Part shown: positions 34,315-46,804 of the stretch, in pieces | How the letters are laid out: each line of letters starts with the position of its first letter | How positions within the stretch are numbered: position 1 is the stretch's first letter | Assembly (NCBI GenBank): GCA_032718475.1 | Contig: JAUCBJ010004440.1 | Coordinates: 1 to 64,000, forward strand | Direction of reading: 5' to 3' | DNA: 64,000 nucleotides | Origin: Nemertoderma westbladi | Lineage: Eukaryota > Xenacoelomorpha > Nemertodermatida > Nemertodermatidae | The notes under the pieces: generated by a model | What the model was told of the DNA's origin: nothing | Databases searched by the model: none | Seen by the model: only the letters and a program-made list of their open reading frames with translations | Program-made: the position numbers and the translations under genes

Positions 34315-35116
34315 TAGTTGGACATATCTGCCGTGCAATGTGATAAAACCGTATCTACTCTAGTTCTCGAGCTATTCAATGTAAAAAGGCCGTAAGTCAC
34401 ACATATGTATAGGCATAGGGCCTAGTGTTACAAAGGAAAAAGAGCCTAAGTGCAATACAAAAGACATAAAATAGAGGATTTCAAATCTGAAAATTTATTG
34501 GCGAGATCTGTTTGTATGCATTTTTATTAATTACCCGAAGAAGCCCTGATGGGAGAAAGCTTTTAATTTAACTGATGTTATTAATTCCATTAGTCACCTG
34601 AGGTCAACCCACCCTACCCTAACTGTTTAATATGAGAATGCCTTCTTAGGTTGTTTCGAGTTATCACTGTCTACCGGTCTGACCGTCAAGATGTAAGTTT
34701 AGACTGATAGCCAGAGCCAGACCAATAGTCAGCCAGATAAGATAATAGCAATTGTCTGGAATATGCCATTATTTGTTAACGTTAATTAACTTTAACATTA
34801 ATTAAGCGTTAATCATTACAGTTGTTTTTATCATTGTCAGTAATATGTAATTTTTTAACGTTAAACATACAATATATTCCAACGATCCAAACTGATTGTC
34901 AGTAATATGTAATTTTTTAACGTTAAACATACAATATATTTTGACGATCCAAATCACTACCGTTTAAAATTAACGTTAATTTGCGTTAATTTTTAACGTT
35001 AAAAGGGCGGCCAAACTAACGTTATTTATATGTATTTTTTACGTTAATAATTAACGTTGGCATTGTGAGAAAATAACGTATATTAATGCATTATTAACGT
35101 TAAATTGTTTGCAGGG

Positions 35117-35726
35117 AATTTTCATAATATTCTTCGACCACTTTTTTTATTTTAATTTTCTATATCATGTAATTGGCAATTTGGTAAAAAAATTTCATAG
35201 AAAAGAGATCTCTCTTAGTGGTTTTCAGATTTGAAATCCCCAATAAATTCTGCTCCAGATACAATAACAATAAAATCTATGAAATTTTTTCCGAGGGGGT
35301 TGGGGGGGGGGGGGGGGGGTGGGGGTGGTTATTTAGGCCCTAATACAGTACCCTAATATATGTGTTAAATAATTACTAAGCATTAAATATGAAACAGCCA
35401 AATAAATCGATACTAAGCAATAAATATTTTCGTTTTACAGAAGCGTGAAAGTAGATTTTTTTAATTTCAAATTAAAATTCAATGTTCCATGAGAGACAGT
35501 GGGAGGTTGTTTTTGTGGCCGTTACCAGGGCGGGAATGATGACATCTTATAAAAACTCAAGTATACCTAGGCACACAGTTAGTTATTAGTTCTTAATTTA
35601 AAAATCAGTAACCTTTATTAGCACCAAACAAATTGAGTGAGTAGCCTACTGTAGTAGTAAGTAATGCACACTGCACATCAGTCAATTTTTTCCGGTCTAA
35701 CACATTTGCTATAGGCCCACTTGAGC
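35117..35726. other. Upstream region of the TRIM-like gene
   Basis: AT-rich with a poly-G tract at 35302-35319. TATAAAAACTC at about 35548 lies roughly 180 bases upstream of the likely ancestral ATG (35727) and could be a TATA-type promoter element; this is inference. Confidence 0.35.
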
Positions 35727-35836
35727 ATGGCTGCAGATTTTTTAAACGTAGGATGGAGTGTGCAATATGCCTACATTTTTATACAACCATAGGAGTTTAG
35801 ACTGTAGGCACCGTTTCTGTTTGGATTGCATTCTAA
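35727..35836 (+). pseudogene. Frame-disrupted RING finger of the TRIM-like gene
   Basis: Read piecewise across frames, this encodes a RING: ATG 35727 (MAADFLNV), then ECAICLHFYTT in the next frame (from 35753), then LDCRHRFCLDCILIV in a third (from about 35797). CxxC, CxH and CxxC spacing match TRIM RINGs. The last ligand pair appears in the long frame downstream as ESCRQIT. At least two or three small indels or in-frame stops (TAG near 35798, TAA at 35834-35836) break the domain, so a continuous RING is not encoded here. Sequencing error is an alternative to decay. Confidence 0.65.
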
Positions 35837-37432
35837 TTGTTTCCAGTTTACGGAGAGTTTATAGATATAGAGTTTATAGAAAGTTGCAGACAAATTACCT
35901 CAATTGATAATTTAGAATCATTAGCGCAAATTCCTGGGAACAAATACGACGATTATACAGAATCTAATCTCCGCGAAGTTCGAGAAAGTGAAAGGAATCC
36001 GTGTGAAATTAAACTGAATAAAATGTGTCAGTCTGAAGATTATGTAGGGGTTCAGGGTATTATTCGAAAGTACGAAGAACTTAATGAATTACGTGACAGT
36101 AGAAATAGTGGTTGTCAAGGGCTACAATATCGTAATTTATACCAAGACCTCCACAGAGTTAATCGCAGTATTCATTGCATGAGTTGTCAGTCAACTATTT
36201 TTCATAAATGCCGCCCAGTTAATAAAACTCAAGATACGCTAAAATCTGGCATTATTGGTGGGAAGTTTTCTAAATTGAAATCTGTTCTGGAAGATTTGAG
36301 TGAAGCAACTAAAGGTTTATCGTCATATATAATTAACGGTCATATCGAATGTTTATTTCAAGTTTTAGAAGACGTTATATTTAAATTGCACGACTTTGGT
36401 ATTCCTAAGGAAATATTAATTGGTCACAGTGTCAACAATGTTTTATCCAATAGGATTGTCAGAAATAAATTAAAGCAAAAAATATGTGTTTCTAAAAGTA
36501 CCAGAAACACATTTGAGAAAATCATTTCATACCAACCTAAACTCACGGAAATTCGAAGAATAACCGGCGAGGAGATGGGAATATCTGAAGTAGGAAGACT
36601 CACGTCGGCGTATACACAGGACAGACGTCATTTACTATCTGTTATCGACGTAGAAAACAACCAACTTGTTTTCTACAAGATCAACGAAGATGTTGGTTCG
36701 TTGTCTTTAGACGGGGAACCGATTCCAATACCATCCAACTGTAACTCAAAGAATAAACAGATAGAATTCTTGGAATACGTCAACAACGTACATTACTTTA
36801 TCGCCGGGTCAACAGATTGCGTATCCGTTATAACGAAGTTGGATTCTGGACGGAACATTAAACATTTATGCATCCACAGACTGAGAAGCAGCAATAACGA
36901 AACTGTAGGCTTGATATCACTCTTATATCCTGTTGGAGGCTGGGTGTATGTCGTCACTGGAAGTAATTACGTCATCAGAATGAACCCAATTGACGCTTCT
37001 GTATATTCTATAACTTCATTAAATTGCCGTGGAGTTTTGGTTAATGCGCGTTATCTGTTCCCAGGACATTTCCATATCGGTTCATTCGACTGTAGGAAAG
37101 GTTTGCTTAGTGTGGGCGAGTATTGGATTACCGGGGATGATGGCCATCTCGAATTGAAGCGCATTCTAACGCGACTAGAATGCGATGGCGCTCAGCCTAT
37201 AGGAGGGATTGAGGCTGTGTTTGTAGAGAAGGAGAGACAAACGTATTGTCTACTTCCTCTACAGCAATGTGGTAAATATTATCTGGGAATTTATAAATGG
37301 TGCAAAGATGGAACCACGATGGAGATGCTGAGTAGGATAGAAGTACATGGTTACAGTGGGATCGCTGATTTTGGAACAGGGTTCTTTATTTCTGAGAAAC
37401 AGAAAAACAGTTTACTTTATGTGAAATATTAG
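35837..37432 (+). CDS. TRIM-like protein, 531-codon open frame lacking an intact RING
   Basis: The frame opens after TAA (35834-35836) at a TTG; the first in-frame ATG is 36023. The start is therefore unsettled and the frame is probably the 3' bulk of a longer gene. Residues 15-35 (ESCRQITSIDNLESL) resemble the end of a TRIM RING and its linker. Residues 113-126 (CMSCQSTIFHKC) look like the end of a B-box zinc site. Residues 140-240 are probably helical, like a coiled coil. From about 250 onward, repeated hydrophobic strands (LLSVIDVENNQLVFYKI, GWVYVVTGSNYVIRM) suggest a beta-propeller-type C-terminus. TRIM proteins are usually cytoplasmic E3 ubiquitin ligases or scaffolds. Without the RING, ligase activity would not be expected. 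The long intron-free frame argues for recent activity or constraint. ATTAAA near 37544 could be a poly(A) signal. Confidence 0.6.
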   Translation: MFPVYGEFIDIEFIESCRQITSIDNLESLAQIPGNKYDDYTESNLREVRESERNPCEIKLNKMCQSEDYVGVQGIIRKYEELNELRDSRNSGCQGLQYRNLYQDLHRVNRSIHCMSCQSTIFHKCRPVNKTQDTLKSGIIGGKFSKLKSVLEDLSEATKGLSSYIINGHIECLFQVLEDVIFKLHDFGIPKEILIGHSVNNVLSNRIVRNKLKQKICVSKSTRNTFEKIISYQPKLTEIRRITGEEMGISEVGRLTSAYTQDRRHLLSVIDVENNQLVFYKINEDVGSLSLDGEPIPIPSNCNSKNKQIEFLEYVNNVHYFIAGSTDCVSVITKLDSGRNIKHLCIHRLRSSNNETVGLISLLYPVGGWVYVVTGSNYVIRMNPIDASVYSITSLNCRGVLVNARYLFPGHFHIGSFDCRKGLLSVGEYWITGDDGHLELKRILTRLECDGAQPIGGIEAVFVEKERQTYCLLPLQQCGKYYLGIYKWCKDGTTMEMLSRIEVHGYSGIADFGTGFFISEKQKNSLLYVKY

Positions 37433-40400
37433 TTACTTGGGTTAATTTTTTTCCTTTGTCTTTCTAATATTTACAGTACTGTAACTTGTCCAGATAATGC
37501 CATTATGCTCAAAGTGAAGATACGTTTCAATATATGAATTCATTATTAAACATTAAACTGAAATATTTAATTTATTTCAGTGTTTCGATTTTTTATAAAG
37601 ATTTAAACTTGAATCACGTAGCAAGTAAGTTATACTGTGGGGCGAGACACGTAGTCGACGAGCCTTGGCATGCGGTTCATATAGGGCAAATTGGGCATGT
37701 CCGTCTGTTCGTCCGTCTGTCTAGTAAATGATTGAACGCGAATTTCTCGTCATCGCTGGTTCGCAATTGAAACTTATTTAGTAGGTAAGTAGTAGAGGGA
37801 AAGTGTAGAAAATTTGTAATGTTTTGTGAAAAATCATGCAGTCTGACGTCAGCTACGACAGATTATATGGTTTTTAGAAAATGTTAAATTTCTCGGGAAC
37901 GCCTCATTTTCCAGAGCTGAAATGTTGGTTGCTTTGTAGAGAATCATAAAGTCTATCTTTTACGAAATTGAAAAGTTAAGACATTTAATTGGGGATCCGC
38001 TAGATACTCCGAAGTAATGACATAGTCCTACCGGAACAGTGTACTGCTGTACTGTACAAAGTACGAAATTGCAGAATAATAATTTGACACCACCTAGCGG
38101 ATTAATGCATGATTATATATCGAACGAATACATTTATAGCATGGGGTATGGGGTCCGAGCTACGAAGTTGGCGGAGCCTTTTCGAACTGACGCTATCTCT
38201 TAGGGGGGTAGGTCAATTACGGCAAATAGTTCATTCATTAATGTTACTGTACAGTATGTCATCATAGTCGCTACGATTTTGACTTACTTATAACTTTGTC
38301 TGATTTAAAACTGTCGAGTCGAAAATTAATAGGCATCAATAAGACCATACGTTTAGTTTTTTTTAGTTTAGGGACTTTTAAATCACCATCGGACACCACC
38401 AAATCATCAGTCTCTCGCTAGATGGCTACATGTTTAGACATTAAATATCTTTACATCCGTCTGCTGTTCTCTAGTCTCCAGCGAAATATCTGTAAAAGCT
38501 TTTGTGGGATATAACTGGCCCTTTTGCTTCGCAATCCAGTTTCCCTTAATGCGCTCAAATACTCTAAAGAAAAACTCCCTAACTCAAATGATGCAAGCTA
38601 CCGGCTGATTGGCTGATTTGCTGTACGTATGGCCTCTTTGTTCTGTTCGATCAACCAACCAGAGCAAGGTCAACCAAGCAGAGTGATTCATCCTGTGTGT
38701 TGGCTAAGGGCTGCAAAAACCCGAATAGTTCGGCATTTAGATATTCGTGGAATCTGTGGAATATGGAGCTCTGCCAATGAGAGCTTTTCCTCTTTGTGCT
38801 GAAAGCTACCTGCAACAGCTCACAGGGTTCAGTGTGTTGGTTTTTCCAGAGCTTAAGAACATCGGCCATGGAATTATTCTGAATTATTCCAACATTAGAA
38901 CGACTTTAATTATAAGAACACATAACTGTTACCGCAGCGGCACGCAGTGGACCGGTACGGTACGGTACGGTACGGTACCTACTGCTGTATTGCACATTAT
39001 TTACTGCTATTTACTGTTTGTTATTAATTGTATCAGTTGTTTACATATTGTTATTTGGAGAATAACGATAAACGATCAGAAACCCCGATCTTCTTGATAC
39101 ACTAAGGTTAGAGAGACCGGTTACATATAGCAATTGCGACTTATATTATCGTGGTTTGTAGTGAATTGAATGCTATTTTATAGGCCCTACAAATGTCGGT
39201 TGCTATTCTCTTTATATATGATTAAAATCAGTGACTATCGTCAATTCAGTATCCAGCGGTGTGCAATAGTCTGTATGTGCTTGTCCGCGTAACAAAGCAT
39301 CTCCTAAAGAATGCGCCTTATGTGTAACTTATAATCCATTCCGTTGTGTTTAGTGTAAGCCATAGCTCTGTTTATATAGATAGAGCGCCACGTCCTAAAG
39401 GAACTGCTAATATTTCCCGAAAGTGAATGATATTTGTCAGGGATTATATATTAACGATCAATCGAATAGTACGGTAGGCCTGCACCGCAATCAAATTAAA
39501 GCATCCGAATCCAGTTTCCCGGGTATATCCAGCGGGTGAATGGTCGCGCATAGACTGGCTTCGGCTAATGTTGGATTTATTTGTGTCAAATACTTGTCAT
39601 AGGCTAAAGTCGATTTATAACCTAGAAGACATATAGATTTGGCGGGTTAAACTGCCAAAGGTCTTAAGAGCGCGAACAATATCTCAAAGTGGAATCATTG
39701 ATTTAGCTGAAACATACTTGTCAGATATGTGTTCGAACACGTCCGTTGTGTTTGCCGGGCTAGGAATCAGTCCAACCAGTTCCACCTAACACCACTATTC
39801 GAGCAAAGTGTAATTCTATAGGACATGCAATAGTGTTAGGCCCCGGACTAATAAAACAGCTCGCTTATTGTTTATCTCGCAAAATGATTGCCTGAGTGTT
39901 TAATGGAGATTCTTTAGATTTAATATAGCTAAATAATTTTGTTGTGATATCGACATGGTAAATTGATATTTCAGTATCAATACTAAAATGGCATAATATA
40001 AGTTATAATATTTCTTACAAATTGGGTCGCCTCCACGCCTAAATTATATTACTTTTAAAACGCCAATTTTCTGTTAATACCTGGGGGGGGGGGGGGGGGG
40101 GGGGTGTACTGTTTTTCTCACCAAACCAACAGAAAACATATACTATCTGTCTAAATACATTCCTAAATGGGATTTCTTGGTCCGTAAATTCATTTCTGAT
40201 GGCAGTATTCAAATTTGGCCTCTTTTTATTTTCTGTCTGTATGTCTGTCAGTCTGTCCGTAAAAATATAACCGACAGCCAAACAGACAATTTGGAAGTCA
40301 TCAAATTTTAAATCTGCACTCGAAGTGAATTCTGCGACCAAGAAAATCCCTATAACTAAACTTTTGGCTAGATGGTGTACCCTTTCCTTATATTTGACCG

Positions 40401-40972
40401 ACAGATTTTCGGATAGTCAGAAATACCGACAGACAAACAAACTATGTAGATTTCATTAAAAGTGAAATCTGACCTCAGAAATGAAATTAGCGACCCCCAC
40501 AATAATAATAAAAATAAAATAATAATAATAATAAAAATAATACCCCCCCCCCCCCCCCCCCCCACAGCAAAAATCTTGGCATGATTTTATGGTTCGTGTT
40601 GCTATATATAATACAGTATTGACAGACATTCACACAGAAAACAGAAAATTTTTGCGCGGGAAGATTCAAATCCAAAAAGAATCAAATTCAAAAAAGATTA
40701 TCTCGGAATGGTATTTTTTCATTTGCCATTTTTCAGCCATTTTGTAACCTTTTAGTATGAAATGAAAGCTAATAATGTCCGCAATAATAAATTTCAATAA
40801 TAAGTTTTTTAGTTTTACAATTGTTCATCTGTAATAATGATGGATTATTTCACTGTTAGGTAGCAATTTATACATAGTAACACGTAAAAACTTTCTAAAT
40901 CCGACGTATTTTTACTTAAATTGTAGTAATGTAATATGCCTATTCCTATTAGTAGATATTAGTTCATCGGTG
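37433..40972. other. Intergenic stretch, no supported gene
   Basis: It holds a GGTAC pentanucleotide repeat at about 38956-38981, poly-G at 40083-40104, poly-C at 40543-40563 and an (AAT)n-rich run at 40500-40540. Short frames at 38651-39097 and 40039-40675 show no domains and overlap simple repeats. Confidence 0.45.
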
Positions 40973-41056
40973 ACTCTATTGGCGCAGTGGTCAGATGGGT
41001 TAAGGAGTTGGTTGCATTCTAGATAGGTTACGGGTTCGAATCCCAGTCGGGAAATT
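40973..41056 (+). mobile_element. tRNA-derived SINE head (plus strand)
   Basis: This carries an A-box-like TTGGCGCAGTGGTCAG and, about 50 bp on, a B box GGTTCGAATCC, the split RNA polymerase III promoter of tRNA-derived SINEs. The leading GACTCTA does not pair with the 3' side as a tRNA acceptor would, and the anticodon arm is not regular. It is a SINE rather than a tRNA gene. Its downstream body and tail are not defined. Confidence 0.68.
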
Positions 41057-42269
41057 TGCATTTTTGGGCTAAAAAAAAAGTTTCGATCTCATTGAACTAG
41101 ATAAACCAATGAGGTGCGTACAACACTTAAAACGATGAGTTGGGCCAATTGCTCCAATGTGAAGCCATGGAATGTCCTGGAATGTTCTAGTGGATTCTAT
41201 GTCCCAGATTTGCTATATAAGGAAGGTTATATACTATAGATACTATAGATAATACTTCGCTTCCTACAACTACTTGCAATATATACTTATACTTCTTGTA
41301 TTAAACTTTTGTAAAGTGAAGTCTTTGTAAATTACGTAAATATACTGTAAACTCTTGAACATGTATATTTTACTCAGTCCACCTTTGGGACAGCCAAACA
41401 TTTTGGAAATGGCTGCCTAAATCATTAGGCCGTCCGCAACGCAGGGAAAGATGTCCACAACACGCTAAGCGCCCACGTTATATTCGCCCGCGCGCCCGTT
41501 CGAAACATACCCCCTTGCCATACAGTGCCCACTTCAGAGGAAGGTAAGACTTTGTTTGACCCCCTTCCCCGCAGTAAGACCTATAGATCAGGGTAAGCGT
41601 GATACCGTCCAGGGATGCCGTAAAATTTAGGATCGAATATTTCAGATTTAGACAGGACAAGTCCAAATCCAAATCCCTGGATTAACCTGTGTCTCCTACA
41701 GGTGTGAGCTATTGCTGTTCGTTAGTACGCACAAGTACACTTTAGGTGCGGATAGCACATGCTTTATAATTTAGTGATTTGCAGTACTGACAGTTCTGTA
41801 CCGCTTCACTTTGTAGTTTATACATTTGCCCGCCCCTGTCTGAGCCCGAAATATTTGATCAGGCAAGGAAGAGTTTCTGCTACCGGCACATGCTTGGCCT
41901 AGCGAGGTTACTAACATCCTACTGCGCCTTGCCACGTACTGATAGGTATTTACTGCTAACCACCGCAGTAACAAAGTTCTAGAATCAAATTTGTGTACCA
42001 GATCAGCTACGTACGGTAGTAATTAACACCTATTCCCTTATCTTACAACCAGAATCTGGTATTAGTGCCGATCACGGGTGTAGTTACTAACACCGTAATT
42101 TCCCGGTTGAGTTGTGGATAAGGAGGAGAGAGCTTTGGCGTCAGTTTGTAAGTATTAAACCTACAGAGCGCGACTAGCTTATTTTAGTAGCTAGCGCCCA
42201 GTATTGTTTTGGTTAAAATCACTAAAACCTAGTATGACGGCGATACACCAAAATTATTTTACTCGTAAC
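41057..42269. other. Intergenic; possible solo-LTR-like patch
   Basis: Bases 41157-41362 begin TG, contain CTATATAAGG (TATA-like) and TTGTATTAAACTTTTG (possible poly(A) signal), and end CA. That is LTR-like, but no target duplication or primer site was found. The rest holds nothing I can name. Confidence 0.3.
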
Positions 42270-42319
42270 ACACACACACACCCCCCCCCCACACACACAC
42301 AAACACACACACACACACC
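42270..42319 (+). repeat. (CA)n microsatellite with a C run
   Basis: CACACACA tracts interrupted by ten C. A second (CA)n lies at 47701-47745, just beyond the other end of element P. Confidence 0.93.
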
Positions 42320-43749
42320 CCTACGTACTAAACGTGTAAATTGCGGACAACCGCCTGAGATAGCCAAACTGGGGACATGCTCATATTTCAACAAAAATAA
42401 CTTTTTTCGAAAGTTAATGTCATTTTTCATTTAATTTTATTACTCTTAACTTCCTCCAATAGTATCGATTTGTAGATTTCGTTTTTATTCGATCTCGCCC
42501 CAGTAAAGCAAAACGGGGACACATCTCTGACGTCACACAGCGTTTCACTGTCAACCACTTTTCTCCAACCAAATGGGGACATATTATTGTCACTCCGGTC
42601 TCCATCAAAATATTATGTTCCATTTTTATACAACAAGTGTTTATACTTTCGGATTGCACCTCCCACCTACTACTCGGGGAATGAATCGCTAACTCTTCTA
42701 AATAAACCAAATTTGAATTTGTGTGGCTATAGAAGGGCCTGTTGGTCCTGTGTAGTCGATATCAATGAATTTCATAGTTTATACGAATCAGGGGATTGTG
42801 ACCATCATATATTGGATATATTCAATATTTTTGTATCAGGCCTTCCGGCAGCCAAACACTGATTTTTAGGTGTACCCCGTTATCGCGCTTTAAGTATTTT
42901 TTTGACGGATTCTGATTATCTATCTAACCTAACTATTAATCTTGAATTAAGTTAGAAATAAATTAGACTCCTTTCCTAGGAAACTACAAATAATACAATA
43001 GGCTAATGTGTGAATACTGAATACTTTAATTAATATATCAATATAAAACCGCTGTTTCCCAAATGGCAATTGATAACACAGGTATTTTAATACCTATGTA
43101 TTTTTTTTAATACCTTTAAAACTTAATTTGTTGCTTAGAATTATGTAGGTGGGCCTGTTATCCATCGTATAAGGGGTCATTGCAAGCACATTGTTTCAAC
43201 GTCATCTATTGCAGGAGCAGCGCATTGTATTATAGGCATATGTACTTTACAGCGTTGTATCTACTGTGTAGGCCTACAGTACGAGTCCACGATACCCAAC
43301 TTACCCACCCCAAACTGGGGACTTTTAATTGGCCTTTTCCAGGTGCATGAGACAATGTTCCCATGGAAACATAATCTGTGTGTTAAGCTTTGTTAGGGTT
43401 TTAACGTAGAAGTGGGGACAGCAGGGGAAATGGTATGGCAGCATATCCTTGCGATTTCTTGGAAAATGAGAATATTAGTTTTGTGAATTTGTAAGTTCGT
43501 TATTAATAATATAATAGGGGACAGACACGTCTGTGCTTTATTATTGCCGGTAGGAGAGAGCTAGTGTTCTCCGCGAGTTTTACTTAAATATTTTCAGTGA
43601 AATATTTGTTTTACCAATTTGTTTCTATTGACTGTATTTCATCGCTGAACCTGTTCTAATCATCGAAAACAATGTCGAAGCGGAGAAAGAAGCCATTGGA
43701 AATAAATTTAAAGGTATGTTTCTTCAAGTAATGTAACAGTTCATGATTC

Positions 43750-46298
43750 AGATTATGCACTGGCTGGTCCTCACGGCGAAAGCAATGTCCTGCAAAGTGG
43801 AGGCGATTTTGTTCTAGTGTCAAGCTTGAGGGAACCAATGAGACACCAATGTTATATAGTGTCTGGCTGGAGATGTGTGCATTGTACTTGACACAATGAA
43901 CCCGGCGTAGCATTCTTGTGAATGTGCCATCCAGAGATTTGGTGTCCTCAGCAGTTAGAGCCCAGCATGGACTCCCGTAGAGGAGTACTGGAACTACTGC
44001 TGCTCTAAATAATCGGACCTTAAGTTTCCGATTAATTCTCGGTGACTTCCAAATCCTGGAAAGCCTATTCAAGGCTGCCCATGCCTTTCCCTTACGTATT
44101 CGAAGATCCTCACCTGACTTCCGGATCCATGATCCCAGGTAACAGAAGTCGTCCACATGATCAAGCATACCATCCTTTGAGCTTATGCTCATCCGATCAG
44201 AGACTTGCTGAGGACTTTCAAAGTTAACTGTCAGAATTTTGGTCTTTCTGGAGTTAATAAAAAGACCAACACTAGAAACAGCATGTTCTAATGAGCTGAG
44301 GAGCCGTTGGGCTGCCTCTAATGATTCTGAGAGTACTCCTAAGTCATCAGCAAAGTCTAGATCAGTTAGGTACTTGGCAGGATTTCCTCGACTTCTGGAG
44401 CCAGTAGGTGGAGTTATCATCACCCCATCATCATTATGATGATCTAAGGACATGCGTAGAACATAGTCAACCAAAATAATGAACAAGAATGGTGCAAGTG
44501 TTTCTCCTTGGGGGACGCCCCATAACACTTCAAATGGTTCTGTGTCACCGTCAACAGTAGATACAAATGTTGTCGAACCATCGTATACTGATCTGATTGC
44601 TGCAATAATTTCATCAGGAATCCCATATAATGAAAGTATGCTGAACATACGTGAGCGAGAGACTGAATCAAAGGCCTTGAAGAAGTCAACAAAGATAACA
44701 CCCAGATGCCTGTCTTTCTTTTTTGATAATTCTTCAATTATCCTTCTAATAAGTGCCAAAATGGGCTCCATGGTCCCATGACCTTTACGGAACCCATTCT
44801 GATTTCCACGGAGCAGTCTCTCAATGGGATCCCTGATGCGATTTAATAGAATCCTATTGTATAGCTTTGCAGCAATCGAGATCAATGAGATTCCCCGAAA
44901 AGAACCATAGAGTGTTAGGTTGCCCTTCTTGGGAACTGGCACCAACTTATTTGTTTTCATTTCTTGTGGGACTCTTGTTGTTCGGTACATGTCTACTATG
45001 ATGGGATAGATGAGCTTTAAACACTCAGGTATTTTAAAGACCTCAGGGGGAACACCATCTACTCCACTGGCACGATTGGTCTTAATGCCATTTGCAGCAG
45101 CCTTCACTTCTGCAAAGGAGATATCGCCAATGGAAATATCTGGGAGTACAGACTCAGACACTTTTACTTCTATAAAGTTATCAGGCAATACCCTGTCATT
45201 ATTGAGGAGCTTTTCAAAGTGGGCTTTCCAACCATTGAGGCGATCGGCTGGTGATTCAGCCTTAACCTTGGTGGTTGGTTGGCTTTTCCGCCCAGTTAGC
45301 AGATTGATCGATTTCCATGCCTGGGATGATTGCCTGCTGTCGTCAGCATCATTGATGGCATCAACCTGTTGGTTTATTAGCTCCTGTAGATTAACAGAGT
45401 ACTGCCTGTTCAGGGACCTAGATGCAGCCTTAACTGCATTCTTGGCCGCTGTAGTCTGTTTGAGTCGGGACTCTTTCTGTGCCTTACGAAGGTCATTTCG
45501 GCACTTCTGAATTTTGTTGTCAGTCCAGGGGGCCCTTTTCCTGTTTCGAGGGTATACAGGAACTGTTTCTGCAGCTGCTAACTTAACTGCTTCTGTAAAG
45601 GCAGTATAGCCCTCACAGTGATCTGCCGCCTCAGAGGCAAGAACCTCATACCTGTTGCTCAGCTGTAGTGTGAAGCTGGATCTCACACTTGGCTGTTGCA
45701 ACAGAGAGGACCAGTCAATCCGCGGCAAGGCAGATTTCGTTGTTCTGCTAGCACGCAGACTAAGTCTTACCTTGGCCACAATAAGGCAGTGATCACTGGA
45801 GAAGGGTCGAAGTGTAAATGCATTACAGTCTTGTATAGAGCTCCTGTATTTCCTACGAAACAGAATATGGTCTATCTGGGACTTGTGACCACTGGGTCCA
45901 CTATGAGTCCATAGCTTTCCAGTTCGCTTCTTGAACTGGGTTCCAGCCGAAAACAATCCATTTCCAGAGATAAAATCCTGAAGATGGACAGAATTTCGGT
46001 TAACACTATTGCTATAGACCCAGGGCGATGTAGGTGATTGATGCAGACTTGCATTAAAGTCTCCCAGGAATGTTAAGAATGCATGCTGATCCACTCCATC
46101 AGTAGCTGCTTGTAGATTGTGGTAGAAATTTTCCACCTCCTCTACAGGGGCAACACTAGTTGGAGAGTAGCACACAATCAGAACCACCTTAGGAAACTTC
46201 TTAGCCAGTCTTCCAGAACATGAGAAGTGGCAACGGATGATGCGGTTAGAGATTTGGTCTATTTTGTCCAATGCTGAATGTGCAGTTGGATTCATCAA
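43750..46298 (-). pseudogene. LINE polyprotein, endonuclease plus reverse transcriptase part
   Basis: The frame runs from 46298 to a stop at 43656; the last 30 or so codons past 43750 read non-LINE DNA. Endonuclease motifs FLGDFNAS and SSDHCLIV (metal-binding D/N and D/H) lie near residues 80 and 170. RT follows: FRGISLISIAAKLYNRIL and NQNGFRKG (fingers), VIFVDFFKAFDSV (motif A aspartate), WGVPQGETLAPFLF (motif B) and LDFADDLGVLSES (motif C, FADD). The C-terminal motif is RLHFAGHCFRRED. All RT catalytic residues are present. The upstream frameshift and missing 3' end should make it immobile. Its role would be target-primed reverse transcription of its own RNA. Confidence 0.85.
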
Positions 46299-46804
46299 TA
46301 GACTAATTCCACCATTGCCACTATCATCTGCTGACGCGAGGGCGAGTCGCCAACCGCCCCCATGTCCTTAATCAGAAACTCATCAGTCTGTCCAGTCTGC
46401 ATTCGGTGCTCTTGAACACCCACTGCGCTAAGAGAAAGCTTATCTGCCAATGCAGTCAGCTCACCTTGTCGCATTGGGGACCCGAGTGTTAGGGTGTTTA
46501 CTGAAGCTAGTCTACTGACTTGCCTCAGATTCACCAATGGCTTTGTTGGTCGGGGTGGAACATGAGAGTAGCCTCCAACTCCAGAATCCTTCTCCCCATC
46601 ACAATCTGGCCTCCCTGGTGACCCAGGGTTTGGGCAAGAAAGGTCACCAGGAAAGGGACTCAAAGAATTGTTGGCTGCTCTCTCTCCAGTAGGGGGTGAG
46701 ACAGGCAGCCGGTCAGGAGTTAACTGACGCCTGTGAGGCCGATTGTGTCCGGTAATTCCACTGGCCTCTAGTGGCCGGACCTCCGCATTGCTAATGTAAT
46801 CCAT
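46295..46804 (-). pseudogene. LINE polyprotein, N-terminal part (start of APE-type endonuclease)
   Basis: 169 codons from ATG 46804. Residues 1-95 are proline- and serine-rich with no domain. From about residue 100, VNTLTLGSPMRQGELTALAD leads into SAVGVQEHRMQTG, whose glutamate is the usual metal ligand of APE-type endonucleases. After GAVGDS the frame drifts. The preferred continuation (RLALASADDSGNGGISLL) lies in the frame of the downstream 880-codon segment. The switch maps to the run of five C/G at 46357-46361, pointing to a one-base loss or a sequencing error. Confidence 0.75.

Larger units (their letters stand above)
32328..35116. mobile_element. Inverted-repeat element J with iterated AACGTTAA motifs
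   Basis: The ends are CCCTGCAAAC on the left and GTTTGCAGGG on the right. AACGTTAA-type palindromes are dense at both ends (32350-32580 and 34775-35105). A 60-bp segment containing TTTTTTAACGTTAAAC is duplicated at about 34835-34895 and 34895-34955. Inside lie an aminopeptidase-like coding fragment, smaller element K and two poly-G runs. TTAA precedes the left end but AATT follows the right, so a piggyBac-like TTAA duplication is not supported. Confidence 0.7.

Noticed and set aside
32324-35120. piggyBac-type TTAA insertion for element J
   Set aside because: TTAA precedes the left end, but the right end is followed by AATT.
40973-41056. tRNA gene
   Set aside because: A- and B-box-like words are present but the cloverleaf is irregular. 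SINE origin is more likely.
41157-41362. Solo LTR
   Set aside because: TATA-like and poly(A)-like words and TG...CA ends are present, but no target duplication, primer-binding site or coding partner was found.
43656-43749. Last about 30 codons of the LINE frame as part of the LINE protein
   Set aside because: Other copies continue with a different sequence from this point, so these codons read flanking DNA.
44042-46054. Plus-strand frames opposite the LINE (for example 45010-45510)
   Set aside because: They are antisense shadows of the reverse-transcriptase and endonuclease coding sequence.
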